This document shows, piece by piece, positions 17,980 through 26,944 of a stretch of DNA of 64,000 nucleotides. This DNA comes from Ktedonosporobacter rubrisoli (GTDB taxonomy: Bacteria > Chloroflexota > Ktedonobacteria > Ktedonobacterales > Ktedonobacteraceae). The stretch spans positions 1 through 64,000 of the forward strand of contig NZ_CP035758.1 of the NCBI RefSeq assembly GCF_004208415.1, in the 5' to 3' direction. Both the position numbers and the translations under genes were made by a program. How positions within the stretch are numbered: the stretch's first letter is position 1; every line of letters begins with the position of its first letter. The notes under the pieces are model-generated. The model was not told the origin of the DNA. It saw nothing but the letters and a program-made list of their open reading frames with translations, and searched no databases.

Positions 17980-18624
17980 TTATTGCGTTGCCGGGTTATC
18001 CACTTTATCGTCATTTACTGCGTTAAGTATATCCTGCCGCAATAGGCAAAGGAGGCGCTCAGCCATTACAGTAGGTTCCGGCTCCCTATGTTCAAACCAC
18101 CAGGAAATTGCTTGCACAAGCATCCCTACAATAAGATGCGCTTGCAGCTCACAATCTTCATCGTTCGCTTGCATATCAATCGTCATCTCCCGCAACATTG
18201 GGACGAAAAGTTCTGTCAATTTTGCTTGTATACTGTGCATGAGCGCATGGGCAAAACTACTTTCAGCACAGCCTAGCATAAAGAGGTCGAGGCGTTGATA
18301 GGCACCTGTCAGAACAGTTCGTACAGCGAGTGAAAAAGCTGGCCCAGGAGGTTGATCTGCAGTTATTGTTTGTAGATGGGTATATGCTCCCTCAAGCTCC
18401 TCTCCGATCAAAGCGATAAAGAGCTCGTCTTTATCACGAAAGTGCAGATAGAAAGTTCCAGTTGCTATGTCAGCAAGTTGCACAATCTCGCTAATCGTTG
18501 CCTCTCGATTGCCCTTCGTTGTCAATATCTGACGTGCTGCTGCAAGGAGAGCAGAGCGCACCCGCGCTCGACGGCGGGCAACTCTCCCCTGTTCCGTAAA
18601 ATGTTGTGCGTCTTTCTGGCTCAT
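17980..18624 (-). CDS. TetR-family transcriptional regulator
   Basis: 214 aa from the ATG at 18624. The upstream in-frame extension to 18705 is hydrophobic and unlike the family. The HTH is at about 35-60 (TISEIVQLADIATGTFYLHF), followed by DKDELFIALIGEE, the usual TetR start of helix 4. The C-terminal ligand-binding part is unremarkable. It is the only regulator near the frameshifted MFS exporter at 18964-20203 on the same strand and may control it; the IS630 element lies directly downstream. Confidence 0.85.
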   Translation of the reverse strand: MSQKDAQHFTEQGRVARRRARVRSALLAAARQILTTKGNREATISEIVQLADIATGTFYLHFRDKDELFIALIGEELEGAYTHLQTITADQPPGPAFSLAVRTVLTGAYQRLDLFMLGCAESSFAHALMHSIQAKLTELFVPMLREMTIDMQANDEDCELQAHLIVGMLVQAISWWFEHREPEPTVMAERLLCLLRQDILNAVNDDKVDNPATQ

Positions 18625-18963
18625 ATAAGCATAGTAGCACAAAAATTGACAAAATTCAATTGTGAATACCTTCAATTTTAAACAGAGCAGGCTACGAAAC
18701 CCCATGTATCTGTTCCTTAGCGGAATGATGTTCGATAAGAACCCAAAAGCTTTCTATGAAAGAGGGTTGCAGGGATAGTCTTGCTCTGCTCTTTCTCTAG
18801 ATTTCTCAATCCATCAAATGGCACTATCCTACGCTCTACAGTTTATCGTCCAACCAGGCTGGCTCCTAGCCGACTCTGCTTACTCACACGCTTTACAGCA
18901 AGGATTTTCCACGCGCTGATGGCCTGCTTGATAATGTCAGACGAAGCTCTCTGCCTTGCTATT

Positions 18964-20203
18964 CTACTGATCTTCTATCTGACTTAGAGAAGGTACATTT
19001 CGTATATAAGGGTTAAGAGTGGCTGCTATTGCCAGGAAAACCTGACCAATAACACATACTAGCAACACAATCTCTACCTGACAACTTTGTAATAAAACTC
19101 CACTAAGAACTTGACCCAGCGGAGCACATCCTAATGCCAGCAGGCGTGCAATGCTATTTACGCGGCTTTGCAATCTGTCAGGGGTAAGCGCTAAGCGATA
19201 GCTCATATGCATAACATTATAGACTGGAGCAACAAAAATTAATTAATCCTGTAGCTAGCATTAGCATCATTGGCTGAGACAAGATGAGCGGTAAAAGCCA
19301 ACCCAGGGCAACAAGCCATAGGCTAGCAATGATTAGTTGGCTGAACTTGTAACGCTGCTGCAACCAGCTGGCAGCAGCAGCGCCTGCAATACTTCCTATG
19401 CCACCTCCACTAAAAATAAGGCCGATAACAGCATTAGAGGCATGCCGCTGTTGAGCTAATATAATCAACAATAGCATGTATCCAGATCCAAAAAAAACAT
19501 TACAGCCTGTGAATACAGCCATATACCGTAATAGTGGCTGTTTCCAGAGATGTAGTATTCCCTCAACAATCTCACTTCCCAGATGGCTTGTATATAGTTG
19601 TTGGCGCTCCTGCTGAAAATTGGCCCGAATAAAGAACAGAGAGCAGCAGGAAAGCACATATGAGCCTGTATCTAGTAGAAAAGGCGCTATATGGCTATAA
19701 GAAAATAAGGCCCCTCCTAGTATTGGCCCAATTAATTGCGCTATCCCGAAAGTAACTTGCATACGCCCCATTGCTTCCGGCAGATGCTCACGCGCAACAA
19801 CCTGCGGCACACTTGCAATTTCGGCCATTTCAAAGAAGGCCTCTAAGACACTGATAAGCCCGCCAACTATGTAAAGCTGTACAATCGTTATATGGTTGAT
19901 TATTACAGCAATGGGAATGCTCAAAAGACACAGCGCACGCCCTATATCACAATAAAGCATAGCTTGCTTACGTGGCCACCTGTCCAACCATGCCCCTGCT
20001 GGCAGTAACAGCGCTACGTATGCCACTGAGCTTACAGCCGCCAATAAGCCTGCCTGAATGGGTGAGTGCGTGATAAACAGTACCAACAACGGGAATGCTA
20101 TGCGTGAGGCGCTACTTCCAATATTTGAAATTGTTTGTCCACCCCAGAGCAAGAGGTAATCGCGATTTTTCCACAATGAAACTTTTTCACTAGCTGCACT
20201 CAT
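18964..20203 (-). pseudogene. MFS exporter (12-TM type) with a T-run frameshift
   Basis: Start ATG 20203 has AGGAGA upstream. The first 320 residues are a typical EntS-like MFS half (NRDYLLLWGGQTISNIGSSA, GAWLDRWPRKQ). The frame stops at 19217, after INF, at a run of five T's. With one T fewer it continues VAPVYNVMHMSYRLALTPDR and ends at 18964, giving about 410 aa, the family norm. Either a one-base insertion has inactivated it or the run is miscounted. Predicted multidrug/siderophore-type efflux in the inner membrane. Confidence 0.8.
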
Positions 20204-20406
20204 ATATTTTCTCCTATTTTATTAATCAATAGCGGCGTTTATTGAGTTTCGCTAATGTAGCATAAAAACCGGAAAAGCACACCAGCCAATCGATCGATGT
20301 GCTCTACTAGACAATTATGCTATAATTATACTGTAGGACAATGAGAAGCTTTAAGGGTGATATATCATTATTTCCACAAATAATATATTCTCGCACAGAA
20401 TAATAC

Positions 20407-21923
20407 TATGACTCATCCCGAATTTTCGGGAAGCCCTTTTAGCCCGAGACAGCCAACAACTGTCGCAAGACCTCATTGGGAGGGAAATACAGCCGTTCAA
20501 GGGCGGGATGATTTTCCTCCCAGAGACGGCTTCGATGGCATTTGAGATGCAAAGCAGCCTGAACAAGGTCTCTGTAGACAGGATCAAGAAGATGAAGAAG
20601 AAAGGCATAGACCAGTGTCACGATCCCAAGGAGTTTGAGGCGATTTTCAAAGCTCCAGATCCGGGGACTCTCCAGGGCCAATTCGCTTTTCTCATAGCGA
20701 AATGAAGTTTCTATCTGCCAACAACTGCGATAAAGAAAAATGATCTCACATGCTTGTTCTTCTGTTGCAATACGTTCATTAGCGATCAGATACCATATCT
20801 TCTTTCGTACGCGAACTTTGATCAGATACACCTGATAGGCATAGCTCGGACGCCACACCGGTGCCCACCAAATATCGCAAGAAAGCTTGATAGCCTTCTG
20901 CGGATCAAAAAGTAGCTTGTGCCCAAGATAGCGTTTCCCTTGTACGATCTGCCACAATTTCTTCTGTACTCCCTTGACATCGCGAAAATATGCCCTTTCC
21001 TCTAATGAATCACGAATTTCACCCGCAGCGCTTGCAGAAGCTGAAGCCACGGACCAGAAGCATACCCCCAATCAAACACGTGAAAGGGGAGATTCCCCCA
21101 TTTCCTCACACACGTCCTCAGCAACGTTTCTTCCTTTTCTCTTAGCTTTGTGGCACAAGCCCCTTGTGTGGTCCACCAATGCATCAAGGCGACTTTGATC
21201 GTTCCTTCCATCCCTGCAATCAATGCTCCAGTCCACTGCATTCCTGACATCATCACCGGTCGTGCCGTTGGCATAGTGAAAACAAGTCCTTTTCTTGTTC
21301 GATTGAGACGTTTTGCTTTGCTTGAGGTGACTGGGCATAATCCCTCTGTCACCCGACTCTCAGGCTTTCCAGCACACTTCCATCCCAAATGCATATAATC
21401 CTTTTTCCTTGTGCTTTGAGCTTCTTCACTTCTGTATCTGCTTCATCTAGTAAAAACTGGTCAATGGAGGCCACCATCCATTTGATCGACCGAATCAGGT
21501 TTCCCGGCCTTTTTGTCCCTGCTGGAGCCTGTGTCGAAAGTCCACGAACTCCATCAAGATAGGAGCCCAACTCACTTAAAAGAAGAGCCTGCTTTGCATT
21601 CCTGAAACGCAGGATAGCGATGCAACCCTGAAGAAATGTTCGTACAAGCCGCTTATCTAGCAGGATGTCGAGCACAGAAAGAAGAGGGAAAAGGAAGATT
21701 TCGAGCTGCTGCGCGATTTCCTGTGAGACGTGCTCAGAAGCTTGTTCCTTTTCTGGAAGTATGTCATACTTGGATGGCATCGATGTGAAAGACCTCCTTG
21801 CGCTGTCTGTTGAAGATGAAGCAAACAGCGCAAGGAGGTCTCTTTTGCCTCGTCTTGCCCTCTTTTGGGTTTCCATCATCCCTTACGGCTCGACGGGTTC
21901 CCCAAAAATTCGGGATGAGTCAT
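20407..21923 (-). mobile_element. IS4/IS701-like insertion sequence
   Basis: About 1.5 kb with near-perfect terminal inverted repeats: TATGACTCATCCCGAATTTT at 20407 and its complement ending at 21923. One transposase gene on the minus strand fills the interior, broken into three frames. Confidence 0.75.
20439..21879 (-). pseudogene. DDE transposase of the IS4/IS701-like element, two frameshifts
   Basis: Three overlapping pieces: 21879-21349, 21394-21002 and 21071-20439. The first break follows IWDGSVLE at an A3 run where four A's would restore KPESRVTEGLCPV. The second is near 21020 after LRVKFVI. The DDE-type signatures are IIWDGSV, FDWGYASGPWL and the C-terminal YRSCWQIETSFRYEKSELAL (Y-x2-R-x-x-E-like YREK region). 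As given it cannot make an intact transposase. Confidence 0.75.
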
Positions 21924-22028
21924 ATATTACAAATTGGGGGATTTTACTCCGCCTTCCATTCCTTTGCTTCTTGCATTAACAACTGATAGTCTCGATAATG
22001 TCCTTAATGCGCAACCTGGACCTCTACT

Positions 22029-22445
22029 TTATTCGGCAATTACTCCCAACTGCTGAAGAAGGCTCAAATTATCGGCAAGGAAATCTGCTTCCACAATCTT
22101 ACCATGGGCAAAACGATACATGGCAATCAAACTATAAGTGACTGGCTTGTGGGTTGCCGGAACGTTACGCAGCATACCTTCGTGTGTTCCCCAGATGGTA
22201 TAGCTTACCCAGACCCTCTCTCCCTCTGCTACCATATCCTCAAAAGTATGATGAACATCAGGAAGCGCCTCCAGAAAAGCAGTCATAAAACTGTGATAGT
22301 TTGCATAGGTCGGGTCGATGCCAAATCTTTTTAAGACGGGAAAATTGCCTTGTGGATCAATACCACGCCAGAAGGTTTCTAGATCGTGCCGCTCATAAGC
22401 TGTTATCAAATGGCGAATCAGCTCCTTATTTTCTTCTGCTGACAT
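22029..22445 (-). CDS. SnoaL-like polyketide-cyclase-fold protein
   Basis: 138 aa from the ATG at 22445, with AAAGGA upstream; the longer frame to 22496 has no site. It has the SnoaL/NTF2-like pattern: an N-terminal helix ELIRHLITAYERHDLETFW, a conserved YHSFMTAFLEALPDVHHTFED, VWVSYTIWGTHEG, and a terminal KIVEADFLADNLSLLQQLG. Family members are small ester cyclases or isomerases, and many have unknown substrates. It stands alone, so no pathway is indicated. Confidence 0.85.
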   Translation of the reverse strand: MSAEENKELIRHLITAYERHDLETFWRGIDPQGNFPVLKRFGIDPTYANYHSFMTAFLEALPDVHHTFEDMVAEGERVWVSYTIWGTHEGMLRNVPATHKPVTYSLIAMYRFAHGKIVEADFLADNLSLLQQLGVIAE

Positions 22446-22785
22446 TGTTAATCCTTTCTCGCTTCGCTTGCATCTACGCTCAAAAGCGATCTTCAATTTA
22501 CTTAGACTTATCTTATATTAGACTTATCTTATAGAACAAATACTAACTATTAGAATGAGTATTGTCAAGGGGAAATAGCGGCCAGCTGTCTATTTTGCCC
22601 GTTATAATCTATCTTAAATTTATTTCTCTCTTGCTCTAAATAAAAATAGTGGGCTATATTCCTTTACAGCAGGAAAGCCACTAACGAAAAAGCCAGAAAT
22701 ACAAAGCTGGATCTTGCGCTCAGCCCTCCTTCCGGTTTATCCTATGCAAAACTGATATGTGTTCGCTGCTAGAGAGGAAGAGAAG
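22446..22785. other. Divergent intergenic region between SnoaL-like and PadR genes
   Basis: 340 bp, AT-rich. A direct repeat TTAGACTTATCTTATA occurs twice at about 22499-22533, just upstream of the SnoaL-like gene, and could be an operator. Nothing else is recognised. Confidence 0.4.
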
Positions 22786-23340
22786 ATGTCATTGGCCCAT
22801 GCGATTCTTGGTTGGCTGCATAAAGAGCCTATGAGTGGCTATGATCTAAAAAAACATTTTGATCAGGGTATTGGTTATTTCTGGCCCGTAGATCAAATGC
22901 AAATCTATCGCACGCTGGATCGGCTGGTTGAGCAAGGAAATCTTGTGCTTCATGAGGAAATTCAGCATGGTCGGCCCAATCGAAAGGTCTATTCAGTCAC
23001 TGAGGCAGGGCAAGAAGAACTACGTCGTTGGCTCACTTCTCCTCAAGCTTTGCCTGCCCTCCGCGATCCGCTTCTTATCCAGCTTTTCTTTGCGGCACCC
23101 TTATCTAATGCCGAGATTATCGAGCTGCTTGAACAACAGCAGGCTGAGCATCGTAAATTGCTGGCCTACTATCAGCAGAAAGTCACCATTTCACTTGATG
23201 CAGCACCCGATATCCCGCATGATGTAAGCCGAGAGAAGATGCTCCAGCAACAAGTATTGGAGTACAGCATAAGGCGCGAGCAAACCTATCTTGATTGGCT
23301 AAAACAGGCTATTGGGAACATTCAAATGCTTCAAGAATAA
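22786..23340 (+). CDS. PadR-family transcriptional regulator (long form)
   Basis: 184 aa, starting at the ATG at 22786 (GAGGAAG upstream). The winged helix is at 1-75: LAHAILGWLHKEPMSGYDLK, the YRTLDRL recognition helix, and the wing VLHEEIQHGRPNRKVYSVTE. The C-terminal VirR-like dimerisation domain (about 95-180) makes it a subfamily-2 PadR. Divergent from the SnoaL-like gene, which it may regulate across the 22499-22533 repeats (inference). Confidence 0.88.
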   Translation: MSLAHAILGWLHKEPMSGYDLKKHFDQGIGYFWPVDQMQIYRTLDRLVEQGNLVLHEEIQHGRPNRKVYSVTEAGQEELRRWLTSPQALPALRDPLLIQLFFAAPLSNAEIIELLEQQQAEHRKLLAYYQQKVTISLDAAPDIPHDVSREKMLQQQVLEYSIRREQTYLDWLKQAIGNIQMLQE

Positions 23341-23460
23341 ATTGGCCTTCTCTTCTTAGTCTGCTCGCATATCCAAATCGGTTAGCCAGGTGGCGGAGCT
23401 TCCATCACGATTGCCTTGATGGCCATATTAGCCTTTGCGCATAGCTTTTTGCACGAAGGC

Positions 23461-24096
23461 TTACTCTGACCATCTATCAAGAGCAAGAGGCGCTGCCCCT
23501 TCAGTTATCACGCTCAATATGTGGTTAGTCATTTCTTGTATCGAAAGCATTTTCTCCCCTTGACTCCATTCGACCACCACTCCCAGGATCGCCCAACTTA
23601 TCATTGAAGCCCTGATTTCTACAGGAACATTTCTTTCCCCTCTTGCGACAGGAATCTTTTTGAACCAGCCCAATAATAGCCTTGTCAATTGTTCCTGGGT
23701 AGCTTTTCGCATAAGCGGATCGGTCATCTCAGTCGGCGGACAGCGGCCATACGCCTCGGCAAAGACTTCAAGTATTGTCTGAATCAAGACACGTAGATGC
23801 TCCTTTCCCCAGCTAACTGCTTGGGGAAGCTTGCTCGCTAATATATGGCTTAATTGCTCATGCATGATTGCTTCCAGAAGCTCATATTTATCTGCAAAGT
23901 GCGTATAAAAGGTGCCGCGATTGACTTCAGCTCGATCAGCAATATCCTGAACAGTGATCGCCGCAAATCTCTTTTCCCTCATAAGTTCCATAAGAGCCTG
24001 CTGCAATAAACGGCGCGATCGCCTGGCACGCCGGTCTACGTTTTGACTTCGTTCTCCTATCAATTCGTGCGGTCCTTTCGCTGTTCCTAAATTCAC
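23461..24096 (-). CDS. TetR-family transcriptional regulator
   Basis: 211 aa if the GTG at 24096 is used; no ribosome site is obvious, so the start is uncertain. HTH at about 45-75: FAAITVQDIADRAEVNRGTF then YTHFADKYELLEAIM, a standard TetR DNA-binding domain. It is on the same strand as the drug exporter at 24988-26574, with the SDR gene between on the other strand; control of the exporter is plausible but not shown. Confidence 0.85.
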   Translation of the reverse strand: MNLGTAKGPHELIGERSQNVDRRARRSRRLLQQALMELMREKRFAAITVQDIADRAEVNRGTFYTHFADKYELLEAIMHEQLSHILASKLPQAVSWGKEHLRVLIQTILEVFAEAYGRCPPTEMTDPLMRKATQEQLTRLLLGWFKKIPVARGERNVPVEIRASMISWAILGVVVEWSQGEKMLSIQEMTNHILSVITEGAAPLALDRWSE

Positions 24097-24315
24097 ATTC
24101 TAGAGGCTAGCGTGCAACTTGCAACTCTATTTTTCAACATTCTCTTCACGTTGTTGAATACCCATACATATGCAGCTGATTGACTATTGCCTGTGTCCTT
24201 ATTTCGCCATACCATTATAACCGGTTCATGTTTAAACTGCCTACTATGAACTACAACAAATTGGAAAGGTAGTAAATCTGACCGACAAAATATCATCATT
24301 TAGAAAGGTCATACG

Positions 24316-24987
24316 ATGCAAACTATTGTTATTGTTGGCGCCGGGCCAGGGTTAGGCTTCTCAGTAGCCAGACAATTCGGCCATCGCGGCTTTCGCATTG
24401 CGCTTATCGCACGAACGCAAGCCACTCTTGAAGCGTTAGTACAGCGCTTGGAAGCAAAACACGATATTGAGGCTACCAGCTTCCCAGCAGACATAAAAGA
24501 TCTCGCACAGCTTCATGCTGCTTTCACTCAAATTCGACGCACGTACGGTCATATTGACGTCATGTACTTCAATCGTGGCCCAAGCGAGCCGAAGGAAATA
24601 GCTTCTGTTCTCGATCTCACCCACGAGAATGTTTATGAACAGCTTCAGAACCATGTCTATGGTGCCATGAGCAGCGTACAAGAAGTCCTACCTGCCATGC
24701 TTGACAAGGGTCATGGAACTCTACTTTTTACTACAGGCGTTTCCTCAATAGTTCCTATACCAACTTTAGCTAATGTTGGAATTGCTATGGCTGGTTTACG
24801 CAACTATGCGCATTGCCTCCATACTGCGCTCGCCAGCAAAGGGATCTATGTAGGTCATCTTATCATCGCAACCGGCCTTCGGCCTCGAATTGCCAGCGGA
24901 GAAGATCCCGATATTCCTGCTTCACTTCTCTATGATATGTGGCAGAAAAGAGATCGTCAGGAAGAGAAGTTTGCAGGATACGATTGA
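24316..24987 (+). CDS. Short-chain dehydrogenase/reductase, atypical active site
   Basis: 223 aa; ATG 24316 follows AAAGG. Rossmann fold with GAGPGLG (8-14) and an NxxG-like FNRGPSEP. After TTGVSS the usual Tyr-x3-Lys is missing: the segment reads PTLANVGIAMAGLRNYAHCL, with no YxxxK. So it may bind NAD(P) but lack normal SDR catalysis, or use another residue. The stop (TGA, 24985-24987) directly abuts the stop of the convergent exporter gene at 24988. Confidence 0.8.
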   Translation: MQTIVIVGAGPGLGFSVARQFGHRGFRIALIARTQATLEALVQRLEAKHDIEATSFPADIKDLAQLHAAFTQIRRTYGHIDVMYFNRGPSEPKEIASVLDLTHENVYEQLQNHVYGAMSSVQEVLPAMLDKGHGTLLFTTGVSSIVPIPTLANVGIAMAGLRNYAHCLHTALASKGIYVGHLIIATGLRPRIASGEDPDIPASLLYDMWQKRDRQEEKFAGYD

Positions 24988-26574
24988 CTACGATTTTTTT
25001 GGCTCAATAGTCAGCCAAGCGCATACTGAGCTAGCTAGTGCAAGCACAGCACAAACGGCGCTACAAATACGGAAGCCATCTATAAAAGATGCTGAAATAG
25101 CTTGCCTGAGCATTTTCTGCGTAGCATAATCTACTTGCCCTGGAATCTGGATACCCGCGAGACGTTCGCGCTGCATCTCAATAAGCTGACGCATCCCTGG
25201 AGCAATATGAAGCATAGCCATATGTTGCTCCAGGCTTCTGCTAAAGACAAAGAAGACGACGAGGCCAAAAATAGCCACAGCCAGCAGGCCCGCTGTGCGC
25301 GATACAGCATTATTGATGCCTGAAGCTACCCCTGCATCGCGCTCTCGCACTGCACCCATCACAGTTGTCGTTAGAGGAGCAACAGTAATCACCATGCCTA
25401 TCCCTAAAACGACAATAGCCGGGAAAAAGGTAATCCAATACGATCCTCCTTGTGCCGGGACCGCAAAGAGGACAAAACTAATTGCAGTGACCAAAGGACC
25501 TACCACCAGGGGTAACTTCGCTCCATAGCGTGTTACCAGTCCCCCAGCCCAGCGCGACAGTAGAAACATAATCAGTGTGAAAGGTAGCATTGCAGCACCT
25601 GCCGCGGTAGCTGAGTATCCTTGCACCTGAATAAGATTAAATGGCAAAAAATACATTATTCCCGTGAGCGCCATATAGAGCAACATTGTCAGCACATTAG
25701 CGCCACTAAATGTACGCGAACGAAACAGTGTAAGTGGTATCAATGGAGCCAATGACCGTTTCTCAACTAGAACCCACCCACATAGCCCTACTACTCCAAG
25801 CATAAACATCGCCAGCACCAGGGGATGACCTATTCCCAATGGCCCTGCCTCAATTAAAGCATATACAATCGCCCCTAATCCCAGTACTACTAGGAAGGTA
25901 CCTCTCCAATCAAGCCTTCCACTAACGCTTTCGTTGCGGCTCTCAGGTACATGCCAGATGGTCACTAGCAGTACTAGCACAGCAAGAGGAACATTGATAA
26001 AAAATATCCAGCGCCAGGAAACATATTGTACTAACCCTCCTCCCAATACAGGACCTATAGCCGACGTGATGGAAGTCATACCTGACCAGGTGCCAATCGC
26101 CCGCCCTCGCCTCTCTTCAGGAAAAGATGCACTGAGAATAGCCAGGCTGCCAGGAACCAGCAGCGCCCCTCCAATCCCCTGAATTGCGCGTGCTAGAATC
26201 AGGATCAGAATATGAGGTGCCAAACCACAGAGAACCGATGCCAGTGTAAAAATAGTTATCCCAAACATAAAAATTCTCTTACGTCCAAAACGATCTCCCA
26301 GAGCTCCGCCAACTAGAATCAGGGCAGCTAACAATAATGAATATGCGGCAACTATCCACTGTGCATCCGCTGCAGATGCATGTAGCTCTTCTTGCAATAC
26401 AGGCAAAGCAACGGTCACTACGGAACCATCAATAAAAGCCATACTTGATCCAAAGATAGTTGCCACCAGTACCCAGGGACCACGGTGCGGGGCACACTGG
26501 GGCATACCACTAAGCGGAGCCGGCGCAGCTCGTATTACTCCCTCGTCACAGGGGGTCTTAAGAAAATTAGGCAT
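24988..26574 (-). CDS. DHA2 (14-TM) multidrug efflux transporter, EmrB/QacA type
   Basis: 528 aa; ATG 26574 preceded by GGAGAT. Typical DHA2 motifs: IDGSVVTVALPVLQEEL in TM1, GGALGDRFGRKRIFM (motif A) in the loop between TM2 and TM3, ARAIQGIGGALLVPGSLAIL (motif C region) and WRWIFFINVPLAVL. About 14 hydrophobic segments are visible. It is a proton-driven drug exporter in the cytoplasmic membrane; substrate unknown. The nearby TetR at 23461-24096 is the likely regulator. Confidence 0.9.
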   Translation of the reverse strand: MPNFLKTPCDEGVIRAAPAPLSGMPQCAPHRGPWVLVATIFGSSMAFIDGSVVTVALPVLQEELHASAADAQWIVAAYSLLLAALILVGGALGDRFGRKRIFMFGITIFTLASVLCGLAPHILILILARAIQGIGGALLVPGSLAILSASFPEERRGRAIGTWSGMTSITSAIGPVLGGGLVQYVSWRWIFFINVPLAVLVLLVTIWHVPESRNESVSGRLDWRGTFLVVLGLGAIVYALIEAGPLGIGHPLVLAMFMLGVVGLCGWVLVEKRSLAPLIPLTLFRSRTFSGANVLTMLLYMALTGIMYFLPFNLIQVQGYSATAAGAAMLPFTLIMFLLSRWAGGLVTRYGAKLPLVVGPLVTAISFVLFAVPAQGGSYWITFFPAIVVLGIGMVITVAPLTTTVMGAVRERDAGVASGINNAVSRTAGLLAVAIFGLVVFFVFSRSLEQHMAMLHIAPGMRQLIEMQRERLAGIQIPGQVDYATQKMLRQAISASFIDGFRICSAVCAVLALASSVCAWLTIEPKKS

Positions 26575-26944
26575 TTTAGGTGATCTCCTCTTCCTTCTGA
26601 TTATTCATCCATTCTACTCTCTGTTTCGTATACATAATATTGATGTTTAAGATAATTAACACATGCTAGATTAGCTGACATTCCTTTCAATAAAAGGCAT
26701 TAATGGCCTTTTGCTGGCAATTAGTCCTGCTGAGCTTAACAGCTCCCTCTTGCATTGTTATAAATACGTGTGATAATAGTGTACATAGAAAGAAAGCAGT
26801 AAGAAAGCTCTTCTTGTTTCAGTTTGCTGTAACCAGTTGCATTTAAACATACTTATAAATAAATGGTTGCCGAGGATATATATAGGGGTGCACCTTGGCG
26901 TTAACCAGCTATTTTTATAGCAGAAAGGATCTATTTATTTCTTA
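26575..26944. other. Intergenic region between the divergent exporter and kinase genes
   Basis: 370 bp, AT-rich, holding the promoters of both divergent genes. No repeat or hairpin stood out. Confidence 0.4.
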
